Source: SH-MAG3 sp035461245
GTDB taxonomy: Bacteria; Gemmatimonadota; Gemmatimonadetes; Longimicrobiales; RSA9
DNA length: 64,000 nt
Direction of reading: 5' to 3'
Assembly (NCBI GenBank): GCA_035461245.1
Contig: DATHVP010000115.1
Coordinates: 1 to 64,000 of the forward strand
Part shown: positions 1 to 9,531 of the stretch, piece after piece
How the letters are laid out: every line of letters starts with the position of its first letter
Numbering within the stretch: position 1 is the stretch's first letter
Notes under the pieces: generated by a model
What the model saw: only the letters and a program-made list of their open reading frames with translations
Told to the model about the DNA's origin: nothing
Database searches by the model: none
Position numbers and translations under genes: made by a program

Positions 1-447
1 AGCGACTGTCCCGAACGGCTTCCTGGTCGAGCAGGGCATCGACAGCAGATCCCTGAACCCCCGACCCGGTGCTCACCACGCTGCTGGGGATCGCGGACCT
101 GGAGGGGAGCGCTGCGGTACCGTTCCTGGCCGGCGCGAATCCGGGTCCCCGCCCGTTGGCCTGGCGGGCACGTGGCCCCGACCCGTCCGCGCCCCGCATG
201 CCCGCTGCCCACCGCGCCAGGAGCGCTGGTCGGCACAGGCGCACGCGCCGGGCGCCGGTGAGCTGGCCGCCGGGATGGCCAGGATGTTCTGGTGGTACCG
301 CGCAGGTGACCGGCGGCGCAGTTCGTACCTCCCCGGACGCGGTTCGTCCTCGTGAATTCACGATCCGCGCCAACCTCCTCTCCGGCTGCCGGCCGCAATC
401 GTCATGTTGGGACATGGAAGGTCACCTTACAGAACGGAGATGCAACC
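1..447. other. Stretch without a convincing gene
   Basis: No reading frame here has recognisable protein features. The only open frames are arginine- and proline-rich translations typical of GC-rich noncoding DNA. A perfect 12-bp palindrome, CGTGAATTCACG, lies at 351-362, about 85 bases before the aldo/keto reductase start, and could be an operator. No good sigma-70 promoter was seen. Confidence 0.4.
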
Positions 448-1395
448 ATGAACCGACGTCAATGGCTCGGCCTCACTGCTGGCGCAGGCGCGGCGCTGGC
501 CCTCAACCCGCGCCTGGTATCGGCGCTTCAGACCCGGCAACTCATCACCCGGGCGGTGCCGTCCAGCGGCGAACTGCTGCCGGTGGTCGGCCTGGGCAGT
601 TCAGCCACCTTCGCGCAGGTGGCGCGCAGCGAGGACTACTCCGCCCTGCGTGAAGTCCTGGGCACCATGGTGGAGCGAGGCGGTACGGTCTTCGACACGG
701 CGCCAGGGTACGGCGCGTCGGAGCAGGTTGCGGGCGAGATTGCGGCGGCACTGGGCCTGAGCGACCGGATCTTCTGGGCAACGAAGGTGAACGTGGCCCA
801 GGGCCCGGGGGCCGCGGCGGACCCGGCGCGAGCGCGGCAGCAGATCGAGATGTCCTTCAACCGGCTGCGCAAGCGGCCCGTCGACCTGATCCAGGTCCAC
901 AACCTGGGCGATGTGCCGACGCAGCTCGGCATCCTGAAGGAGATGAAGGCTGCCGGCCGTATTCGCTACATCGGCGTGACCACCACGAACAAGCCGCAAT
1001 ACGAGGAGCTGGAGCGCATAATGCGCAGCCAGCCCCTCGATTTCATCGGCATTGATTACGCCATTGACAACCGCAGTATCGAGGGGCGCATCCTGCCGCT
1101 GGCAGCGGACCGGGGCATCGCCACCATGATCTACATGCCGTTCGGCCGCACCCGGCTGTGGAACCGCGTGGCGGGCCGGGACGTGCCGGCGTGGGCGCAC
1201 GAGTTCGACGCTCACACCTGGGGCCAGTTCTTCCTCAAGTTCGTGGCTGCTGACCCGAGGGTCACTGTGATCACGCCCGCCACCAGCCGCGCCGCGAACA
1301 TGGCCGACAACCTGGGCGCCGCGATGGGCCGGCTGCCGGACGAGGCGATGCGGCGGCGGATGATCGCCCACATCGATGCGCTGCCCGCGTCGTAA
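448..1395 (+). CDS. Aldo/keto reductase with Tat signal
   Basis: A 315-residue NADPH-dependent oxidoreductase of the aldo/keto reductase superfamily, probably exported folded to the periplasm. The start at 448 is chosen because an ACGGAGA ribosome site lies 8 bases upstream and the N terminus then reads MNRRQW, a twin-arginine motif, followed by an alanine-rich hydrophobic stretch. The catalytic tetrad of the family is visible: Asp and Tyr in FDTAPGYGASE, Lys in FWATKVNV and His in LIQVHNLGD. Frames extending upstream to 352 add a residue stretch with no signal character. The substrate cannot be read from the sequence. It stands alone, 14 bases before the two-component pair, so cotranscription is possible. 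Confidence 0.85.
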   Translation: MNRRQWLGLTAGAGAALALNPRLVSALQTRQLITRAVPSSGELLPVVGLGSSATFAQVARSEDYSALREVLGTMVERGGTVFDTAPGYGASEQVAGEIAAALGLSDRIFWATKVNVAQGPGAAADPARARQQIEMSFNRLRKRPVDLIQVHNLGDVPTQLGILKEMKAAGRIRYIGVTTTNKPQYEELERIMRSQPLDFIGIDYAIDNRSIEGRILPLAADRGIATMIYMPFGRTRLWNRVAGRDVPAWAHEFDAHTWGQFFLKFVAADPRVTVITPATSRAANMADNLGAAMGRLPDEAMRRRMIAHIDALPAS

Positions 1396-1409
1396 CGTTC
1401 CGACGTCGT

Positions 1410-2567
1410 ATGGACGACGTACCGGAACGGAACTACGATGTCGCCATGAACCAGGAACGGCATCGGCAGTTCTGGCTGGAGACGGCGCTCATCTTCGCCG
1501 CCTGGACGGTCTTCGGGCTGTTCATGGCGAACCAGTTCTACATGCAGGGGAGCGCCCTGCGCGGGGCCCCTGTCCCATGGGGCCCCGGGCTGAAGCAGGG
1601 GCTGTTTGAGGCGTACCAGTGGGCTTTCGTCACTCTGGCCATCTTCTGGCTCGCCCGTCGCTTCCCCCTGGAGCGCGGCCGCCTGATCCGGCGTATCCCG
1701 ATGCACCTCGCCGGAGCCCTGGTTCTGGCCATGGCGAGGGTGGTTGCTATGGTGGAGGCGAGCCGGCATGTTGACTGGCTCGGCACGCGGGACTTCAATC
1801 GCCAGTACTACTCGTGGTACCACAACTATGTGCTCTTCTGCGTGCTCCTGATCGGCATTGCCCACGCCGTGGTTTACTACGCCCGCTACCGGGAGCGGGA
1901 GCGGGCGGCCGAGCGGCTGGCCGCAGGCCTGACCGAGGCGCGGCTCCAGGCGCTGAAGATGCAGTTGCAGCCGCACTTCCTGTTCAACACGCTGAACGCC
2001 ATCTCGGCCCTCATACCCGCCGACGCGAAGCCGGCCAGGCGAATGATCGCACGGCTCGGCGACCTGCTGCGCATTTCCCTCGAGCACGAGGAGACACAGG
2101 AGGTCACATTGCGTGAGGAGCTGGCTTTCCTCGAACCGTACCTGGAGATCGAACAGGCGCGGCTGGGGGACCGGTTGGTGGTCGTGCTGGAGATCGCTCC
2201 CGATACGCTGGATGCACTCGTCCCCCACCTGATGCTGCAGCCGCTCGTCGAGAACGCCATCCGCCACGGCATTGCGCCGCGCATCGAGGCGGGGACGGTC
2301 ACGATTGCCTCGGCACTCGGAGCAGACGGCGGCTCCCTGCACCTGGAAGTCCGTGACGACGGGCCGGGCATTGTACCGGATGGAGGAGCCAGCGGCCGGA
2401 AGGGAGTCGGGCTGTCCAACATCCGGTCCCGGCTGGAGCAGCTCTACGACGGCGCACACCGCTTCGAACTCGACACCCACCCCGAGGGCGGGCTGATCGT
2501 GAGGATTGTTCTTCCGTTCCGCGGAGGTGGATTGGCGGAAGGTCTTGCGGAGAGCTCCGTCCGATGA
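1410..2567 (+). CDS. LytS-type sensor histidine kinase
   Basis: A 385-residue membrane kinase with about four transmembrane segments in the first 170 residues and no separate periplasmic sensor. The family signature QLQPHFLFNTLNA around the phosphoacceptor His189 marks the His_kinase (PF06580) type. It is followed by a HATPase_c domain with the N box NAIRHG near residue 282 and the G box DDGPGI near 316. The start could be ATG 1410 or ATG 1446; neither has a strong ribosome site. The stop overlaps the regulator start by four bases (ATGA), so the two are translationally coupled. The signal sensed is unknown. Confidence 0.9.
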   Translation: MDDVPERNYDVAMNQERHRQFWLETALIFAAWTVFGLFMANQFYMQGSALRGAPVPWGPGLKQGLFEAYQWAFVTLAIFWLARRFPLERGRLIRRIPMHLAGALVLAMARVVAMVEASRHVDWLGTRDFNRQYYSWYHNYVLFCVLLIGIAHAVVYYARYRERERAAERLAAGLTEARLQALKMQLQPHFLFNTLNAISALIPADAKPARRMIARLGDLLRISLEHEETQEVTLREELAFLEPYLEIEQARLGDRLVVVLEIAPDTLDALVPHLMLQPLVENAIRHGIAPRIEAGTVTIASALGADGGSLHLEVRDDGPGIVPDGGASGRKGVGLSNIRSRLEQLYDGAHRFELDTHPEGGLIVRIVLPFRGGGLAEGLAESSVR

Positions 2568-3382
2568 CGATCCGAGCCATGATCGTGGATGACGAGCCGC
2601 TGGCGCGACGGCGGATACGCAGCCTGCTGGCGGAAGCGTCAGACGTGGAGCTCACCGCCGAATGCGCGAACGGCAGGGAAGCCATCGAGGCCATCGAGGC
2701 GTCCACGCCGGATCTACTCTTCCTGGACATCCAGATGCCCGAACTGGACGGCTTCGACGTGTTGCAGGCCGTCGGCGTTGGCCAGGTGCCCGTGGTGATC
2801 TTTGTCACTGCCTATGACCAGTTCGCACTCCGCGCCTTCGAGGCACATGCTCTGGACTACCTGCTGAAGCCGTTCGACGATGAGCGCTTCGAGGCGACGC
2901 TCCAGCGCGCCCGGGAGCGAATCCGCGAGCAACAGGGGGGCGACCTGGACCGTCGGCTGCGCGCGTTGCTGCAGGAGGTGCGCGGCACGGGCGGCCAGGG
3001 TGGCACGGACGGCGCGAGTGGCTACCTGCAGCGGCTGGTGGTGCCGTCCGGCCACCGCAGCGTCTTCATCCGCACGGAGCAGATCGACTGGATTGAAGCG
3101 GAGCGCAACTACGTGCGGGTGCACACGGGCGATCGTTCCTACTCGCTGCGCGAGAACCTGAGCCGGATGGAGAGCGCGCTGGACCCGGCTAGGTTCTGCC
3201 GGATCCACCGCTCCACCATCGTCAACATCGACAGCATTCAGGCTGTCGAATCCCTGTTCCGTGGCGAATACCTGGTGGTGCTTCACGACGGCACCAGGCT
3301 GACCTCGAGCCGCAGCTACCGCGGCAGGATGAACGCGCTCATGGGACGGGACCCGCCACCCGGGCAACCGGGGCGGCGCTGA
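2564..3382 (+). CDS. LytTR-family response regulator
   Basis: A 272-residue partner of the preceding kinase. The N-terminal receiver domain has the acidic pair Asp9-Asp10 and the phosphoacceptor Asp55 in FLDIQMP, then the conserved Thr and Lys (VTAYDQ, LLKPFDD). A linker rich in Arg and Gly leads to a C-terminal LytTR DNA-binding domain from about residue 150, with the typical IDWIEAERNYVRVH and FCRIHRSTIVNI segments. Regulators of this class bind short direct repeats upstream of exported-protein or self-regulated genes; no target was identified here. Translation is coupled to the kinase by the ATGA overlap. Confidence 0.92.
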   Translation: MTIRAMIVDDEPLARRRIRSLLAEASDVELTAECANGREAIEAIEASTPDLLFLDIQMPELDGFDVLQAVGVGQVPVVIFVTAYDQFALRAFEAHALDYLLKPFDDERFEATLQRARERIREQQGGDLDRRLRALLQEVRGTGGQGGTDGASGYLQRLVVPSGHRSVFIRTEQIDWIEAERNYVRVHTGDRSYSLRENLSRMESALDPARFCRIHRSTIVNIDSIQAVESLFRGEYLVVLHDGTRLTSSRSYRGRMNALMGRDPPPGQPGRR

Positions 3383-3431
3383 CAAATGGCCGGACCGCGG
3401 TCCGCAGCGGCGCGGATGGACTGGACGTCGT

Positions 3432-3587
3432 TCCCGCTGGCTCGTTGCAGGAGCCACAGCAATCGCCGACGCGTGGGGCATCAGCGACCTGGTCATCGGC
3501 CTCACCGTCGTGGCGGCTGGTACGTCGCTGCCGGAGCTTGCGACGTCGGTTGTGGCAACCATCCGTGGCCAGCGCGACATCGCGGTG
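3432..3587 (+). pseudogene. Inverted fragment copy of the Ca2+/Na+ antiporter gene
   Basis: These 156 bases match the reverse complement of 12915-13070 inside the antiporter gene with a single mismatch (G at the gacgtcGgtt position versus A). Read in the right frame they encode SRWLVAGATAIADAWG and the following alpha-repeat core up to QRDIAV. Nothing upstream or downstream continues the antiporter, so it is an orphan gene slice on the opposite strand to the intact copy. Near identity implies a recent duplication, or an assembly artefact. The open frame 3386-3706 that runs through it is in a different frame and is not a gene of this family. Confidence 0.85.
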
Positions 3588-3998
3588 AGTGCCGGGACGA
3601 TCCCGATGTCGTATTCCTGACCCTCAACGTCATGGACCCGGACCTCGACAAGGAGTTCGTCTGGCGGGTGGAGATGCTGCAGGCAAACGCGGCCTCTGCG
3701 CGTTGAGCCGGTATGCGGTCGCTGCAGTCGCGTACGCGGTAACGATTCTTCCGGCAGCCGGAACGTTTCGTAACTCCATGGGACTCCCGGCGCCGGAGTG
3801 CGGCGATGCAAGTCGCTGTAGTGACGGCACATACGCCCCAAGCCGCCGGCCGGCACCAGACTGGCCTTTCAACTGAGTCGACTGCGACATGCAGCTCGAC
3901 CTGCGACTGCTGGGCCCGCTCCCGTACCTGCCAGTCATGAAGCAGGGTCATCGCCCCTTATCTCGCGGTCCGACGCGGGATAGCAACTGGAGATCATC
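3588..3998. other. Gap with possible gene scraps
   Basis: A short plus-strand segment at about 3600-3706 ends in a protein-like run (VVFLTLNVMDPDLDKEFVW, then about 14 more residues and a stop) that may be the tail of a lost gene; I do not recognise it. From 3707 to 3998 I see no coding signal. A GGAG ribosome site lies just before the lipoprotein start at 3999. Confidence 0.3.
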
Positions 3999-5279
3999 AT
4001 GCGACAGTTCCGACGACGCCATCTCATTCCCGTAGCCCTCCTGTTCGTGGCTGGCTGCTCGGACCACGACCTCCCGACCCAGCCCGTCTACGCGGGCAAT
4101 CCATTGCACAGCCAGTCTCAGAGCCGGGTCGATGTCTGCCACGTCAATGGCGATGGTACGTACAGCAGGATCACGGTGGCCGATGCCGCCTACTCATCAC
4201 ATGTAGATCACGGTGACCAGAGCCCCGGAGAGGATGTTCCCGGACGGCCCGGGCACGTGTTTGATGCCGAATGCAGGATGGTCGAACTGCCATCGACACC
4301 CATCGGGTCTGGCGGAGGCACCGTCGTGGCCGCTGATGGCGCCGTCGAATTCGATTTCCCGGTGAATGCTCTGAATGAGGATCTCGACATCATCGTCCAG
4401 GCGGTGAGCGACCCGTTGAGCAGCCCCGGCATGGTGCCGGGGCTCGTATTCAGATTCCTGCCCAGCGGGACCCAGTTCGGAGCCCCCGTTACGCTCACGG
4501 TACAGTACGACCCTGCAACCCTCGGGACGCTCGATCCGACTGCGCTGCGGATCCAGAAACTGGTGGGCGGTGATTGGGTACCGGTCGAGGGTAGCACGGT
4601 CAACACCGCCGACAACACCGTGACGGCCACGCTCAGCAGTTTCAGCGTCTACGGTGTGGGAGTAACGGTGCACAGGGTGCCCGCTGTAACCGTCACGTCC
4701 CTTAGCCATAGCTTCCGGGAGGGTAACGAGTGGGACGATTGGGATACGACGAGGTATATCGGCGACGCCGTTGCTTTTCATTCCCACCCCTGGGCGGCCG
4801 GCAGCTACCTGAGTGACGGGTTCACAGCGTCTATCGGCACCGGCGAGATGGTCGTCGTGCGCATCCAGGCGCCGAGCGGATACCGCTTTCAGGTCACCCG
4901 GCATCGCACGGCACCAACCCAGCGGTTCCATTCGAACGTTTACTGGCACACCGGCATATCGGTCCCCAATGAATACTATGTGTCCGCCCCGCTGAGTGTC
5001 GCTTTTGAGAACCTTGAGGGACCCGCACCCCAGGGCAACTACGCCCACGCCGGCCTCAGCACTACCGGCCAGGCTGTTAAAGTCGAGTACAGCGCCATTG
5101 TCGCGAATGACCTTTCGTTCACCGCGGTGGAGTTCTGGTTCACAGTGTCGCACTCGGTTAATGCTGAACCTCGGACCTACTCAGCGGTCGCAAGCAACAG
5201 CGATCCATCCTTTAGCGTCTTTGCATGGGGCGAAGGAATCAGGGACGGCACACTGATGGCCCTCGTGCCGATCAGGTAG
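3999..5279 (+). CDS. ZU5-like domain lipoprotein
   Basis: A 426-residue predicted lipoprotein. The signal peptide ends in the lipobox LFVAGC with acylated Cys20. After it comes a small motif (VDVCHVNGDGTYSRITVADA), a cysteine/histidine-containing segment I recall from other surface lipoproteins. Residues around 105-215 resemble a ZU5-type beta domain: a GSGGGTVVAADGAVEFDFP start and a VTLTVQYDP strand. The remaining C-terminal half is beta-rich and unrecognised. The start has a good GGAG site 7 bases upstream. A GC-rich hairpin follows the stop. A structural or adhesive role on the cell surface is inference. Confidence 0.75.
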   Translation: MRQFRRRHLIPVALLFVAGCSDHDLPTQPVYAGNPLHSQSQSRVDVCHVNGDGTYSRITVADAAYSSHVDHGDQSPGEDVPGRPGHVFDAECRMVELPSTPIGSGGGTVVAADGAVEFDFPVNALNEDLDIIVQAVSDPLSSPGMVPGLVFRFLPSGTQFGAPVTLTVQYDPATLGTLDPTALRIQKLVGGDWVPVEGSTVNTADNTVTATLSSFSVYGVGVTVHRVPAVTVTSLSHSFREGNEWDDWDTTRYIGDAVAFHSHPWAAGSYLSDGFTASIGTGEMVVVRIQAPSGYRFQVTRHRTAPTQRFHSNVYWHTGISVPNEYYVSAPLSVAFENLEGPAPQGNYAHAGLSTTGQAVKVEYSAIVANDLSFTAVEFWFTVSHSVNAEPRTYSAVASNSDPSFSVFAWGEGIRDGTLMALVPIR

Positions 5280-5301
5280 ACAGGGACCGGCAGCGCGTTC
5301 A

Positions 5302-5332
5302 GGGGGCGGTCGCAAGGCCGCCCCCCTTCGTC
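5302..5332 (+). terminator. Probable intrinsic terminator
   Basis: GGGGGCGG and CCGCCCCC pair around an 8-base loop, followed by a weak T-containing tail (ttcgtctt). It lies 23 bases after the ZU5-like lipoprotein stop. Confidence 0.55.
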
Positions 5333-5714
5333 TTGGGAGCGGAGGGTGAATCGCCCCAGCGTCGCAATTCGACTACCTGATGCAGGCGGCCACGGCCCTT
5401 GTCTGAGGCCGTTTATCGTAGCGGCCAATGCCCGGCCCGTCGTCCGTCGGGAGGAAGCTGGAAACGGGCAGACGCCACAGAGCTTCACGAACGCTGCCTC
5501 ACTCCTGATACGTTCCCCGCGGAACGGCGCGTATCGCGCCGGACCCACTGCGAGAGCGGCTCCTGTAGCCACCGCCCCAGGCCCGCCGACCCCCCTGCGC
5601 ACCAACTCGTCCTTTCGTCGACCGCATCCGCCTAGCATGAACATGCGACTGCGCCGACCAACCGCCTGGCGCATACTGGACGGACTTCTGACTCTCCACT
5701 CGCCGAGGTGAACA
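5333..5714. other. Intergenic, no gene seen
   Basis: Open frames here overlap on both strands and have no signal or domain character. A CCGAGGTGAACA segment at 5702-5714 may hold the weak ribosome site of the next gene. Confidence 0.4.
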
Positions 5715-7205
5715 ATGAGGTGTCATACCGTGGCCCGGTTCATTCCCCTCGTCCTGCTGCTGGCCAGTTGCTCGGACGAGCCAGCGGACCGGTTGATCGC
5801 GCCACAGGACCTGGTACTACTGTCGAGCAGTACGTGCGAGCTGGGTTTACCGCTGGCCGGCGCCTACGCGGAGATCGCGAGGCTGCGCGCCGAAGTTGAT
5901 CTGCTGGAAGCATCCGGCAGCCTCAACGCCGGGCAGGCCACCGCGCTCCGCAACCACCTCGACAACGCGATCCGGCAGCTTGATGCCGGACGCAACTGCC
6001 CCGCCCTCGCTCAACTCCGGGCCTTTCGCGCTCAGGTCGGCGCGTTCATCGAAGCAGGCGTTCTGTCGGAGTCGGAGGGTGCGCCGCTGATCGACGACGT
6101 CAACGACATCATCGGAGCCACGCCGCTCGTCGCCGAGGCCAGCGTCGTGAGCGGATGGACACACTCCTGTGGCATCAGCACGAGCGGAACGGCGTATTGC
6201 TGGGGCTGGAACATCTATGGTCAGCTCGGCACCGGCACGCCGGACTCCGAGTCGACTCCCGCCCGGGTTTCGGGAGGCCTGAAGTTCGTCAGCGTCCACC
6301 CGGCGTTTCAGCACACCTGTGCGCTGACTCCGGAGGGACAGGCGTATTGCTGGGGTACTGGCACCGACGGACAGGTGGGGGACGGCACGACCGACGTGCG
6401 CGACACGCCGGTGCTCGTGACCGGCGGCCTCACCTTCGCCACGCTGACGACCGATGGCAGGACCAGCTGCGGCCTCACACCGGTGGGCGATGCGTACTGC
6501 TGGGGTAACAACGAGCATGGTCAGCTGGGCGACGGAACCACGACTAACCGCTCGTCGCCGGTACTCGTCTCCGGGGGCCTCACCTTCGGAACGCTCGGAC
6601 TCGGCAACGGCCAGGCCTGCGGCCTTACGACCGCCGGCGCGGCCTACTGCTGGGGCCTTAACAGCACAGGCGCCCTGAACGTCGGCACGTCTGACGACCC
6701 CGTGACCACGCCGACCGCCGTGGTCGGCGGCCTGATTTTCACCTCCCTGACCGTCGGCTATACCCACGCGTGCGGGCTCGTCGCCGCCGGCGAGGCGTAT
6801 TGCTGGGGCCAGAATGCACTCGCTCAGCTCGGCAATGGCACGCAGGGCGGCGTGTCGACGTCGCCCGGTGCCGTCGCGACCACCCTGCGTTTCAGCCAGC
6901 TCAGCGCCGGGAACTTCCACACCTGCGGCATTGCCACGGACGACAACGTCTACTGCTGGGGGCGCAACTCCACGGGCCAGGTCGGCACCGGCAATACGAC
7001 GCCTTCCTATATTACGACCCCTGCGCTGGTCACCGGGGGCCACTCCCTCATCGCCTTGGGCGTGGAGGGCGGTCACTCATGCGCCATGGATGTTTCGGGA
7101 GCCGCGTACTGCTGGGGCGGCAACACCTATGGCCAGCTGGGCGACGGCACCACGATGGACAGCGCCCTGCCCGTAGAAGTCGGCGGCTGGACCGGGGTAC
7201 CATAG
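5715..7205 (+). CDS. Seven-repeat RCC1-like lipoprotein
   Basis: A 496-residue lipoprotein: signal peptide with lipobox LLLASC (Cys19), a helical region at about 45-140 with two short helix-hairpin repeats, then seven RCC1 repeats from about residue 150 to the end. Each repeat carries the pattern CG(L/I)...(A/V)YCWG followed by GQLG or GQVG, so two cysteines recur per blade and could form disulfides outside the cell. Seven blades is the number needed to close an RCC1 propeller. Such secreted RCC1 proteins are common in environmental bacteria; their ligand is not known. The helical segment could be a spacer or oligomerisation part. Confidence 0.85.
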   Translation: MRCHTVARFIPLVLLLASCSDEPADRLIAPQDLVLLSSSTCELGLPLAGAYAEIARLRAEVDLLEASGSLNAGQATALRNHLDNAIRQLDAGRNCPALAQLRAFRAQVGAFIEAGVLSESEGAPLIDDVNDIIGATPLVAEASVVSGWTHSCGISTSGTAYCWGWNIYGQLGTGTPDSESTPARVSGGLKFVSVHPAFQHTCALTPEGQAYCWGTGTDGQVGDGTTDVRDTPVLVTGGLTFATLTTDGRTSCGLTPVGDAYCWGNNEHGQLGDGTTTNRSSPVLVSGGLTFGTLGLGNGQACGLTTAGAAYCWGLNSTGALNVGTSDDPVTTPTAVVGGLIFTSLTVGYTHACGLVAAGEAYCWGQNALAQLGNGTQGGVSTSPGAVATTLRFSQLSAGNFHTCGIATDDNVYCWGRNSTGQVGTGNTTPSYITTPALVTGGHSLIALGVEGGHSCAMDVSGAAYCWGGNTYGQLGDGTTMDSALPVEVGGWTGVP

Positions 7206-7723
7206 CACGCGGCAGTATTAATGACTCCTCAGGTGTCCTCGCGTTCCCGTGATCGAGGCAGTCGCGCTGGGTAAGACGCACCGAATATGCGTCGACCTGA
7301 CGGGCTGACTGAGTGCCGGCGCGGTTCAGCAGAACGAACCAGGCAAGCCCGGCCTCAATGCCGGGGAACCGACCGGCCAGGACTGGCCGGCGGGACCGGC
7401 TTCATTCCAGCCGCGGCTCAACCCGTCGTGCTACCTGGGTTGGGGACCCCGCATGCATGGTGGACGACGATCCAGCCCGGGCCGACGCGCGGATAATGAC
7501 CGATGTCCGCGCGCACCGACATCCGCGACTTCGCGGTTCTTGCGTCCTGGCGCCGGACCGGCGAGCCCTGCGTGGGGTCGGTGTGTTACTCGATCTGTTA
7601 CTCGCGGCCGAACGCGGCGCAACCCCACCCAGCTAACGCCGAGCCCTGAGCGGACGGCTCGTTGTGACCGATCCGACCATTCCTTTGCCCCGCCTGCCGC
7701 CGCATCCTCGTCGCGGACCGCAG
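7206..7723. other. Intergenic, one small hairpin
   Basis: No gene was recognised. An inverted repeat CCGGCCA/TGGCCGG lies at 7373-7390 without a T run. The rest looks noncoding. Confidence 0.35.
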
Positions 7724-8080
7724 ATCGCCGAGGAGGGCCAGTTCTGGCTGCGCAACGACTGCGGGGGCGAACATCTCGGCACCGTGATTCTGTCCGTCCA
7801 CGATGACGATCGAAGCCCCCGGGGCCGCCGCAACCACGGCTTCAGCGGTGGCTATGTACGGCGGTGGCGTGTTGCCGCCGACAAGCACGAGCGTGGGAGC
7901 CGACACGCTCGCTGCCTGCAATCGCTCTCGACCCCGACCTGCGTGTGCGCGGACCGGCACCGGCGGGAACGGGCAGCTGCGTTCAACGCCTCAGGTATGG
8001 CGCGGATACCGGTCGCGAGATACCCCGGGAGATCGTCGACGTGCTCGAGGGCGCGCGCGACCGCCGGCTGATCTGCCCGG
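7724..8080 (-). pseudogene. Alpha/beta-hydrolase C-terminal remnant
   Basis: On the minus strand from 7906 to 7724 the translation runs VSAPTLVLVGGNTPPP, then a helix and IVIVDGQNHGAE. This is the typical last strand-helix-strand of alpha/beta hydrolases, with the catalytic His in the GQNHG turn. The upstream part, in another frame from about 8080 to 7970, reads like the preceding cap region (HVDDLPGYLATGIRAIPEAL), implying a frameshift near 7960. No N-terminal nucleophile elbow is present. The family assignment is fair; the exact limits are uncertain. Confidence 0.5.
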
Positions 8081-8371
8081 GCATGGCAGGGGCGTAGCAG
8101 GGTCCGCGGCGCCCGCGTACATTCAGTCGGATGAGCGACGTCGTCGCTTTCTCCCAGTGCGCCGCACCGGGCACGCCTCGCGCGCCTGCGCGCAGTGCAA
8201 GAGGAGCAATTCGCGTCAGGAGCCCGTAGGCGACGTCGCCGGGAACCTTCATCGCGTGGAGGAGGAGGCGGCAAGGTCGTCAGGATGACAAACGCGGATG
8301 ACGGAAATGTATACGCGACAATCCAGGACCCCGTCGGTGCATACGTCACCCTGGTCGAACGGAGTTCGGAC

Positions 8372-9040
8372 ATGGCACGGGACCCCGACTTCGAGCCGCT
8401 GGCCTCGTACCGCGAGTACCCGCAGGCGGAGATGCAGGAGCGGGCTGAGACGTTCGCACGCGAAATGGCGCGACGTCGCACGACCCGGCACTTCAGCGAC
8501 CGTGCGGTTCCGCTCGAGATCATCGAGCACTGCCTTTTTGCGGCGGGCACGGCGCCGAGCGGGGCGCACCAGCAGCCGTGGCATTTCGTCGCGATCGGCG
8601 ACGGGGACCTGAAGCGGCGGCTGCGAGTGGCGGCTGAGGACGCGGAGCGCGAGTTCTATGCGAGTGTGCCGGCGGCATGGCTCGAGGCCCTCGCGCCGCT
8701 CGGCACCGACGCGCCCAAGCCGTACCTCGAGGCGGCGCCGTGGCTGATCGCCGTGTTCGCGCAGCGGTACGGCACGACGGACCCGGGCGGGACGCGGAAG
8801 CATTACTACGTGAACGAGTCCGTCGGCATCGCGACCGGGTTCCTCATCGCCGCGTTGCACCACGCAGGTCTTGCCACGCTCACGCACACGCCAAACCCGA
8901 TGTCGTTCCTCAGCCGCGTGCTCGAGCGGCCGCCGAACGAGAAGCCGGTCATGCTCATCGTGGCCGGGTTCCCGGCGGAGGATGCACGCGTGCCACCGCT
9001 GCGTCGCAAGCCACTCGACGACATCGCGGCGTTTCGATGA
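8372..9040 (+). CDS. Nitroreductase family protein, deiodinase-like
   Basis: A 222-residue FMN-dependent oxidoreductase. The RRRTTRHFSD segment near the N terminus supplies the phosphate-binding arginines, APSGAHQQPWHF is the conserved FMN/substrate loop, and VNESVGIATGFLIAALH the core helix. The YREYP start region and overall pattern resemble the iodotyrosine-deiodinase/BluB branch of the family. ATG 8372 is preferred over ATG 8285 because GGAG lies 7 bases upstream and the alignment with the family begins there. Its stop overlaps the next gene by ATGA. The substrate (a dehalogenation or quinone/nitro reduction) is not determined. Confidence 0.85.
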   Translation: MARDPDFEPLASYREYPQAEMQERAETFAREMARRRTTRHFSDRAVPLEIIEHCLFAAGTAPSGAHQQPWHFVAIGDGDLKRRLRVAAEDAEREFYASVPAAWLEALAPLGTDAPKPYLEAAPWLIAVFAQRYGTTDPGGTRKHYYVNESVGIATGFLIAALHHAGLATLTHTPNPMSFLSRVLERPPNEKPVMLIVAGFPAEDARVPPLRRKPLDDIAAFR

Positions 9041-9531
9041 GCGAAGCTCGGGTGCCAGGATCGGGGGCCGTCCTTGCCGCCGCGGTGGGCATCGGCATGG
9101 TCGCCGCTGCGCGTACGTTCCTGATGCCCGCGCTGCTGAGCCGGTCGCTGCGAACGGAGCGGGGCGCGTCGTCCGAGAAGGGGCCGGCGCGGCTGCTGGC
9201 GTCGCCCGCGGCGGGCACGGCACTGTGGCTGGTCGCGGCGGGCGAGCTTGTCGGCGACAAGCTGCCCATCACCCCCGACCGCACCCGGGCGGCTTCCCTC
9301 GCCGCGCGGGCGTTCTCGGGTGCGTTCAGCGCCGCCGCATATGCGTCGTCGCGCCGCGAGCCGATGGCGCCCGCCGCTCTCGTCGGAGCTATCGGCGCCA
9401 TCGGCGGCGCCTACCTGCTGCTTCATGCGCGCCGGGCGGCGGGGCGTCGCCTCGATGTCCCGGACCCGTTCGTCGCTGTGGCCGAGGACGTCGCCGCCAC
9501 GGCTGTAGGGTACACGATCGCTCGCCGATGA
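9037..9531 (+). CDS. DUF4126-like membrane protein
   Basis: A 164-residue protein with several alanine/glycine-rich hydrophobic segments, coupled to the nitroreductase by a four-base overlap. The patterns ARTFLMPALLS, GELVGDKLP and the C-terminal DPFVAVAEDV match what I recall of the DUF4126 membrane family, whose function is unknown. The nitroreductase pairing may indicate a shared redox or lipid role; that is inference. Another frame starting at 8677 that contains this one is a shadow of the nitroreductase. Confidence 0.6.
   Translation: MSEARVPGSGAVLAAAVGIGMVAAARTFLMPALLSRSLRTERGASSEKGPARLLASPAAGTALWLVAAGELVGDKLPITPDRTRAASLAARAFSGAFSAAAYASSRREPMAPAALVGAIGAIGGAYLLLHARRAAGRRLDVPDPFVAVAEDVAATAVGYTIARR

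Noticed and set aside
69..653. Open frame of 194 codons before and across the aldo/keto reductase start
   Set aside because: It overlaps the real gene out of frame and is Arg/Pro-rich; no domain, no ribosome site.
3386..3706. Open frame covering the antiporter slice
   Set aside because: It is in a different frame from the antiporter sequence and starts with low-complexity residues; only the last 30 codons look protein-like, not enough for a gene call.
6150..7190. CRISPR-like periodic repeats
   Set aside because: The periodicity is that of the RCC1 repeat codons (about 150 bases, imperfect), with no identical repeats or spacers.
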